Origin: Linum tenue
Taxonomy: Eukaryota > Streptophyta > Magnoliopsida > Malpighiales > Linaceae
Assembly (NCBI GenBank): GCA_946122785.1
Contig: CAMGYJ010000005.1
Span: forward strand, 65,732,200 to 65,796,199
Direction: 5' to 3'
Length of the DNA: 64,000 nt
Shown: in pieces, positions 57,674-64,000 of the stretch
Numbering within the stretch: the stretch's first letter is position 1
How the letters are laid out: the number at the start of each line of letters is the position of its first letter
Program-made: the position numbers and the translations under genes
The notes under the pieces: generated by a model
Told to the model about the DNA's origin: nothing
What the model saw: only the letters and a program-made list of their open reading frames with translations
The model's database searches: none

Positions 57674-58277
57674 ATGGCTGCCATAAATCTCTATCTTCTT
57701 CTCAACTTCCTCTCCATCCTCTGTTGTGCTACAACACACACAGAGCCTCATCCCCAACACATACATTGTCCAGCTGGACAATGATCTCCAAAAGCCCTCC
57801 CCTTTCCCCACTCATGAATTCTGGCACTTATCACTTCTGCAATCATTAGCCGACCCTATAGCCGACGAAGAGTTGTTCCTCTACAGCTACACTCATGCTA
57901 TGCATGGGTTTAGCTATAGATTGACAGAAGCCCAACTCTCCGAGATAGAGAAGTGGTCGGCCCATGTTGTCACTTACCCGGAGACCTTCGGGAAGCTCCT
58001 CACTACTCACACTCCGGAGTTCATCGGGCTGCACCATGACTCGGGGTTGTGGCCGAATTCCTCCTACGACGAAGGGATCATCATAGGAGTCAATCGACAC
58101 GGCCATCAAGCAAGAGCTTCCATGACCATGGAAGCCAGCGGTTCCATAGAAGTGGAAGGGGTGATGCGAAGAGACAGACCACTTCAAGCCTTCACACTTC
58201 AACCGGAAGCTGATCGGATCTCGATTCTTCCCACCTTTTCTTATTACCAAAGTCACTTTGTGCGACTTGGCATATAA
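57674..58277 (+). pseudogene. SBT-type subtilase, 5' fragment (signal peptide, I9, Asp motif)
   Basis: The ATG at 57674 begins a signal peptide (MAAINLYLLLNFLSILCCAT). After about 30 codons a 1-bp shift moves the frame, and the inhibitor-I9 propeptide follows (NTYIVQLDND ... FLYSYTHAMHGFSYRL) to about 58060. The catalytic Asp region reads IIIGVN in one frame; the next frame gives ATCGACACGG for I-D-T, so the Asp codon is still present behind another 1-bp shift. Similarity fades after the position matching KLIGSRFF near 58230. The His, Asn and Ser motifs are absent. It is a dead, 3'-truncated relative of the genes at 25.5 and 33.0 kb. Confidence 0.82.
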
Positions 58278-58283
58278 CTAGCC

Positions 58284-59079
58284 AAAAGAGGTGAAAGTGG
58301 CACTATTAAGAGATATGATTTTAAGGCTTCATTGCATAGTAACATAATTTTGTAGGAGGCTAATTGTTCCCTATTTTCATATGTAGGACAATCAAGAGGG
58401 AAATCAAGTGGATAAGGGTAAAGTTTGATGTAAGAAAATGGGCAGAGTGTTCTCAATTTATATGCCAAGTGGAAACAATAAATAATTTGGTAAGTGAAAA
58501 ATGTGGGAAGTGTGATCTCCAAGGTGGTTAGAGTAGTTGCTAAATAGAAACAGTGTGGTGAGAGGTGAGTTTTTATCATACATCTCTTTTAAAAAAAATA
58601 CTAGTTAGTACTCTTAAGGGGGCCTATTGCATATGCAGTACCTTGAAAGAAAACCCTTGAAATGGGCTCATTCTGGACCCAAAAATCCTCAATGATATAT
58701 AGGCCTACTCTCACCCGACATCTAATCCTACTTGTGGGTCTGTATCAGCGCAATCCCAGTGGAACTGAGTAATTAAACAAATAAACTATATCGGTTGAAA
58801 GTTTCAAATTGTAAGCCAATGTCCACTAGGCGTCTGAGCCTCTAAATCCAAAGCATACAAATTTATTCATATCCACCACGGTAAACTACCTCGGGTAAAC
58901 CACTCATAAGAGTCATATTTTGACTCTACTAAGGAGAATAGCCAACAATACTTTTCATACTGGATTAGTTGAAAATAAAAGTTTATCTGAAACTTGGTCT
59001 AAAATTCCTCAAAAGATTGTATTACTTAGTTGACATGAATAGTTGAAGTGAATTCCACTAAGAAAGATGGATTATGGGC
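58284..59079. other. intergenic, nothing recognised
   Basis: AT-rich, no domain or clear repeat. Confidence 0.5.
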
Positions 59080-59088
59080 GGGCGGCTA

Positions 59089-59729
59089 GGGACGGAGCCA
59101 GCTTGTTAGTAGGAGGGGCCTTGGCCCCCCCAAAATTCTACATTCTGATTATGCAAGATGAAGACAAAATACGATATGTAGTCTAATGGCTTGGCATTCT
59201 CTCCTTTAACCATTAGGTTGAGGGTTCGAAGGCTGGTAAAGATATTAAATATAATTCTCATTTTAACTCCAAAAAATTTCAATTTTATCTTTTCTCATCC
59301 TCAAATTTCCCCATCTCCTCTTTTACCCTAAATTTTCAATTTAAAAATTTTCACTCCCCAAAATTTTCAAGTCGTAAAAGTTTCTTATTTTGATTCATTT
59401 TTTGTCAAATTTTTGCTACAATTGAAGTCCTTTTCAGCTATTTTCCTAAGGCTAATTTTTTATAGCAAATTACGTTATTTTTGTGTGTCTTATTATCCTA
59501 ATAATGTCAAAATTTTGCAGTTCTTTTGCAAAAAAATTCTTTCTCCATTAGTAATTTATGTTGTAAAAAATAGCATAATAAATTTTAATTTACATGGTAT
59601 TTTAAATTATTTCAATAACTTTAAAGAACTCTAACCTACTAATTATGAGTTCACTTTTACATTATATTATGACACCTCTAAAAATTTAATTGCCCCGCCC
59701 CCAACCTAAATTTCTGGCTCCGTCCATGT
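59089..59729. mobile_element. MITE-like element with GGACGGAGCCAG termini
   Basis: 641 bp with GGGACGGAGCCAG at the left and CTGGCTCCGTCC near the right end. GGGCGGCTA is duplicated at 59080-59088 and 59730-59738, a 9-bp match (8 or 9 depending on the exact end). The 8-bp reading fits hAT, the 9-bp reading Mutator. tRNA-like boxes TAGTCTAATGG (59179-59189) and GGTTCGAAGG (59223-59232) sit inside. The ends resemble the element at 6375-6645. Confidence 0.72.
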
Positions 59730-59738
59730 GGGCGGCTA

Positions 59739-61085
59739 TATGGCATTGGGTATAATGGGATTTAGAAATATTTTGCGATGAACGTACATGAAAACCCTCT
59801 TTGGATAGCATCTAAGTAGTAATCTCACCCCAAGATGAGTGCTCTCCTATTCCGACACCACTTTAGTTTGAGAATTGGGGTAGACATACCACTTAAATTT
59901 GAATAGGACATCAGGTACTATTAAAGTCGTCAAATTGGTACCCAAAACTTTTAAAACATTCAAAACTATAATTCAACAAGTTTTATCTAATATAAAAATT
60001 AGAAAACCTTCTAAACATAGTATTACTAGAATGGCAAATCAATTTTTTTAATAAAATAGATAAATTAGTAAAAATAATAAATATACTAGAAGATAATCAT
60101 AAATATTTAAAATCAATATTGGAATATCTATTTAAACTACTAATTCAATTATAAGCACCTTTAAAAATAGTTAAAATAGAAACTAATTGATCATCAATAC
60201 ATCAATACCAAAGAAGGATAAATGGAACACAATCAGAAATAATTAAACATATTTCAGTAGTTTAAAAAGATTTATCACGAAAGGAGACGGAAAGTAATCA
60301 AGTAATAAAATAAACTATAAAAGCTACAACATTCAATAAAAAATCTAGAAAAAAATACGACTATAGGAATAGAATTAGAATTAGTAAATTTAACTAATAT
60401 GGAACATCTACAATATAATATCATAGAATTACAAGTAGATTTGACATTGAGAATTACACAACATCAACATGATGTAAGAGAACTAAATATAACATCTTCG
60501 GATTATTTATATCGAGATATAATTCACAGGATATATTTGCTTCAGTGAATTCTTCAATGATTAAAACAACTAATGATAATTAAAAATACTTATAATGATA
60601 ATTGATTCTAAATTTTCTATTAAAAATTGGTATGATATCAGAGTCTTCAAAAAGATGATTCCAACTAAACAGAATTCATATGATAATTCATTTATTAGAA
60701 CACAACGATAATTGAAAATACTTATAATGATAATTGATTCTAAATTTTCTATTCAAAAGTTGGTTTGGTATAAAGTTATCAAAAGAGGATTCCAACTAAA
60801 CAATATAAAAATGATGTTTTCATAACTCCAAATGAATTTTTACAATAAGAAAAGTAGAAGGACCAATTATGAAATTTAGAAAATGGAATATTCGAAGAAT
60901 ATTCTGTCAACTTTGACGGAATGCACTTAACAGTAAACTTAAATAGTACCAAGAGCACATATAATAGAGTTTAATGGTACGCGATGCCTTATTATTAGTT
61001 AAGTGGTATAGCTCCTCCAATTCTAATATTTTAGTGATACCCGAAGTATTTTACCCCATATCCACCACATAATCAAACCGGTTTT
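59739..61085 (+). other. AT-rich decayed coding-like block
   Basis: From about 59990 to 60870 the plus strand has long Lys/Asn/Ile/Leu-rich stretches broken by many stops. The composition recalls endogenous plant pararetrovirus or other AT-rich viral relics, but I cannot identify a domain. A segment of about 110 bp is duplicated (near 60590-60680 and 60715-60808). Nothing is intact. Confidence 0.3.
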
Positions 61086-61153
61086 CTTGTTTTTTTGTTT
61101 GTTTGTTTGCTTAGATGGAGGCCGAAGGCCAAGAAAAAGAAGTTACAGGCCGA

Positions 61154-64000
61154 TTAAGTGAGGGAAGGAGAATGAGAAACAATACGGCGTTTAAAGCTAA
61201 CACCCATCATATCATCTCTAATAATCGAAGCTAGCCCGGATGGTGGGTGTGCAAGCTCATACATACCATAGGGATAGACGAGACTGTGCTTTGAGGGCCA
61301 ATCCGCGGATCTATTCCCTTCCCGGTATGTATGAGTGATGCTAACCAACCAGTCTTGACTAAGCTTCCTGCGAATCGCCGCCAGAATCGTGGAGTGAGGG
61401 TGAAGTAGATCATGCCTATTCTTGAGTAATTGAATAGCTAACTCAGAATAAGACTGAACGACAATGACGCGATGCCCACTCCTCCAAGCTATGTCCAGTC
61501 CATGAAAGAATGCCCACAGCTCCGCTAGCGCAGCCGCTGCGTGCCCAATGTTAGCCACAAAACCACCCAACCAATGTCCAGAGGAGTCTCGCAGTAGACC
61601 ACCAGCTCCTGCATTTCCCGGGTTTCCATTGGAGGCGCCATCAATATTTAAAGCCAACCATCCAAACTGAGGAGCCTTCTAGCTCACCTCGACTAGAACT
61701 CGGTTCGGAGGGTGGTTTCTCGTACCCGGTAGAGCTGCAGCTGCATTCCAAGCTTCGTACCACATCTTTGCCTTAGTCATTATGGAGTGAGCAAGCGAAG
61801 GAGGCATGAGAGCTGCACAACTTCCAAGGAAATCCATCTCTGTCATTAGCCGAATCTGCCAATTTCTGTCGCAACCAAGAGGATTGATCACAACTAAAGA
61901 ACATGCCTTGTTTTTGGTGAGGCACATTCTACTCCAGAAGAAGACTGCAGGGGGACAGTCTCTAAGGATGTGGAGAATGGTCTCTGGTTTCCCTTGACAA
62001 CGGGTGCTGAAAGGGTTAGGCGCAATCTTCCTGTGAAAACGAAGAGAGTTGGTGGCGATCTTCCCCAAAAGAACCAACCATATAAAGTTTCTTATCCTCT
62101 CAGGGCACGGAAGCTTCCAAAAGATCTTCCAAAACCGTCCATCGGGATAGGGGTGTGCAACGGTTCGGTCCGGTCCGGACAAGACCAAACTCATGAGAAC
62201 TGCGGTCCATTACTGAAAGAAATCTTAGGACCAAGGACCGGACCATCATCGCATTCGGTCCATTTGGTCCGGTTCGGTCCGGTCCAAAAATAAGCTTGGT
62301 CCACCATTTCTTCAGTAATTGTAAAATTCATTAGGACCGAGGACCGGACCACATTGTACTCGGTTCGGTGTGGTCCGGTCCAAATCTCGGTTTGGTCCGG
62401 TGCGGTCCGATACAGACCGAACCATTGCACACCCCTACATCGGGATCCTGCTGCTGTGAGTTGAGAAGGTTATATGTCGATCTCGTCGTATAACTTCCAT
62501 CAGAAGAGGCTGTCCAAAATATTTCGTCCTCTTCCACTGAGAGATTACCACTGCCACACTGGTTATCTTCTGCTGAACATCGACAGGAAGGATGTTGGCG
62601 AAGAGATCCGTCTTCCATCGACCCTCTGGGGTAATGAAGTCTACGACCACCGCACCCTCGAGTTCCTCTGGAATTGGGCTCACCGAGATATCCTTGAGCA
62701 GTACCTGCAACAGCCAAACATCCAACCAAAATTTAGTGTGCCTCCCATTTTTAATATTCCACGCACAACCTTTTCGAAGAAAGTTGCTAGCTTTTGTGAA
62801 GCTATTCCAGGTAAAGGAACTTCCTTGAATCGGTATGAGGATTTCCAAGTGTTCTTTATCCCGTCCTTACTTGGAATCCATGACCCGAGCCCAGAGATTC
62901 TCTTTGTCTTTTAGGAGGCACCATCCATTCTTAGCAAGCATTGATAAGTTAGCTTGTCGGAGAGAGCGAAGCCCGTCTCCACCTTGATCTTTAGGGAGAA
63001 TCATCTTTTCCTAGGCCACCAAATTCATTTTGGATTGGTTCTTGTCTTCCCCCCAAATGAAGTCTCGATTGAGCTTGTCAATGCTTTTACAGACTGCACT
63101 CGGGATTAACTCAGTATTCATATGATAAGTAGGCAAGGCAGAAGAGACCAATCTGACTATAGTGAGGCGGACTGCAAAGGACAAACGCTTGGCCTTCCAT
63201 GGTGCAAGCTTCTTCTGGATTCGGAGAAGAAGATGCTGGTATCGCCCTTTAGTGACCCGTCCATGAATAGCATGAATCCCCAAATACTTTCCAAGCTCCT
63301 GGTTAAGGGGAATGCCTTCTCTCTAACTCAGTCTCACGGCTCTATCCCGTGGAATGTTGGGAGTGACATACATGAGGGATTTGCTGTAGTTGATCCTTTG
63401 TCCCGAACTGAAGCAAAAATCTTCCAAGCAGGTCTTGATGACCTGAATCTGTCTCGACTTTGCTTCAGCAAAGAGCAACAAGTCATCTGCAAAAAAGAGA
63501 TGGGTGAGAGGAGGGCCATTCCCAGTAAGCTTAATTGCTTTCCAATTACCATCTGCAACCGCCTTATCAATAATGTGAGAAAGTATTTCCATGCAGAGGT
63601 CTCCCTGGCGAACTCCACGAGACGGAGTAATAGGAGGTGAGAGCTTCCCGTTCTAGAGAATGCGCATCTTGTTCTGTTCAATACAGTACACAATACATCT
63701 GATCCAGGTGCTGGGAAGACCAATTTCTTTCAAAGTGTCCCTGAGAAAGTCCCACCGAAGCATGTCGTACGCCTTCTCCAGGTCTATCTTCATAATTAAA
63801 CTGCCTTTCTTCCCTTTCCTCTTCCAGAAAGAGTGGAGGATCTCCTGAACGATAATGACATTGTTTGTAGTTTGCCGACCAGGAATGAAACTACTCTGAC
63901 AAGGTGAGATCAGCTTCCTCATGACAGGCTTGAGTCGGTTGGACATGGCTTTGGTAATTGCCTTCAAGATGACGTTATTGAGGGAGATCGGGCGCAACTG
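61154..64000 (-). pseudogene. LINE pol: RT, zf-RVT, RNase H
   Basis: Minus strand: RT at 63653-63997 (MRPISLNNVILKAITKAM, KIDLEKAYDMLRWDFL). FADDLLLF at 63323-63592 is intact. Thumb at 63011-63283 ends in LNRDFIWGED. zf-RVT region is at 61679-62140 (CPERIRNFIWLVLLGKIATN; a CxGKPETILHILRDC block replaces the usual first Cys pair). RNase H at 61154-61657 carries NIDGASNGNPGNAGAGGLLR with the first Asp and ADWPSKHSL at the end. Frame breaks near 62900-63000 and 63300 and the MITE make it inactive. Confidence 0.87.
62148..62437. mobile_element. hAT MITE, CGGTCCGG subterminal repeats, perfect TSD
   Basis: 290 bp with nearly perfect 23-bp ends: TAGGGGTGTGCAACGGTTCG on the left and TAGGGGTGTGCAATGGTTCG inverted on the right. 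CATCGGGA is duplicated exactly at 62140-62147 and 62438-62445. Arrays of CGGTCCGG and GGACCG fill the subterminal parts. It interrupts the LINE above, so it is younger than the LINE. No coding capacity. Confidence 0.95.

Larger units (their letters stand above)
61086..64000 (-). mobile_element. L1-type LINE, runs off the window
   Basis: Minus strand from the window edge: RT fingers and palm, FADD box, thumb, zf-RVT, RNase H and a T/G-rich stretch on plus (TTTTTTTGTTTGTTTG) that is the A-rich tail near 61087. A hAT MITE (62148-62437) interrupts it between thumb and zf-RVT. The 5' part lies beyond 64000. Confidence 0.85.

Noticed and set aside
58253..58579. Minus-strand 108-codon frame
   Set aside because: No domain, AT-rich, overlaps the end of the subtilase relic.

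Overview
The window is repeat-dominated nuclear DNA from a flowering plant, most likely a eudicot. The evidence is LTR retrotransposons of plant copia and Athila types, plant L1-type LINEs with a zf-RVT and RNase H tail, Cassandra-type 5S-bearing LTRs, hAT and Tourist MITEs, and relics of plant gene families (SBT-type subtilases, a defensin-like peptide). I see no rRNA or tRNA gene, CRISPR array or bacterial operon. Host genes are few and nearly all broken.

Layout. 1-12 kb: a 5'-truncated LINE with a perfect 12-bp target-site duplication (TSD), a Tourist MITE, a Cassandra solo LTR, three hAT-type elements with 8-bp or near-8-bp TSDs, a defensin-like pseudogene with a MITE in its intron, and a decayed Cassandra element. 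12.2-25.5 kb: one minus-strand Ty1/copia element with perfect TSD, invaded by a MITE and by an 8.2-kb non-autonomous gypsy-type element that itself carries a 1.4-kb hAT element; this nesting is three levels deep. 25.5-36.7 kb: a dead SBT subtilase, LINE 3' scraps, two Helitron-like 3' ends, and an intact 314-codon subtilase-derived ORF that has lost its whole catalytic core. 36.7-52.1 kb: a minus-strand LINE split by a young Athila-type gypsy element (39142-51076, perfect TSD) with gag, protease, RT/RNase H, integrase and an extra 3' ORF, all carrying frame breaks. 52.1-56.6 kb: an LTR scrap, a 1.8-kb solo-LTR-like block with an unusual array of hairpins, and a second LINE. 56.6-64 kb: a truncated subtilase, a GGCGGAGCC-type MITE, an AT-rich decayed coding-like block, and a third LINE carrying a perfect hAT MITE and running off the window.

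How the parts relate. The 8.2-kb element at 15379-23601 lacks pol but shares LTR blocks, PBS type and internal non-coding sequence with the Athila element at 39142-51076, so it is probably a non-autonomous partner of that lineage. Three subtilase relics within 33 kb look like remains of a dispersed or tandem SBT cluster broken up by transposons. The most unusual structures are tandem hairpin arrays: one with a constant core and covarying arms (52767-52963), and palindromic arrays in the LTRs and internal region of the gypsy elements.

Limits: everything here was read by eye. Family names rest on recognised motifs; no alignment, structure prediction or expression data were available.
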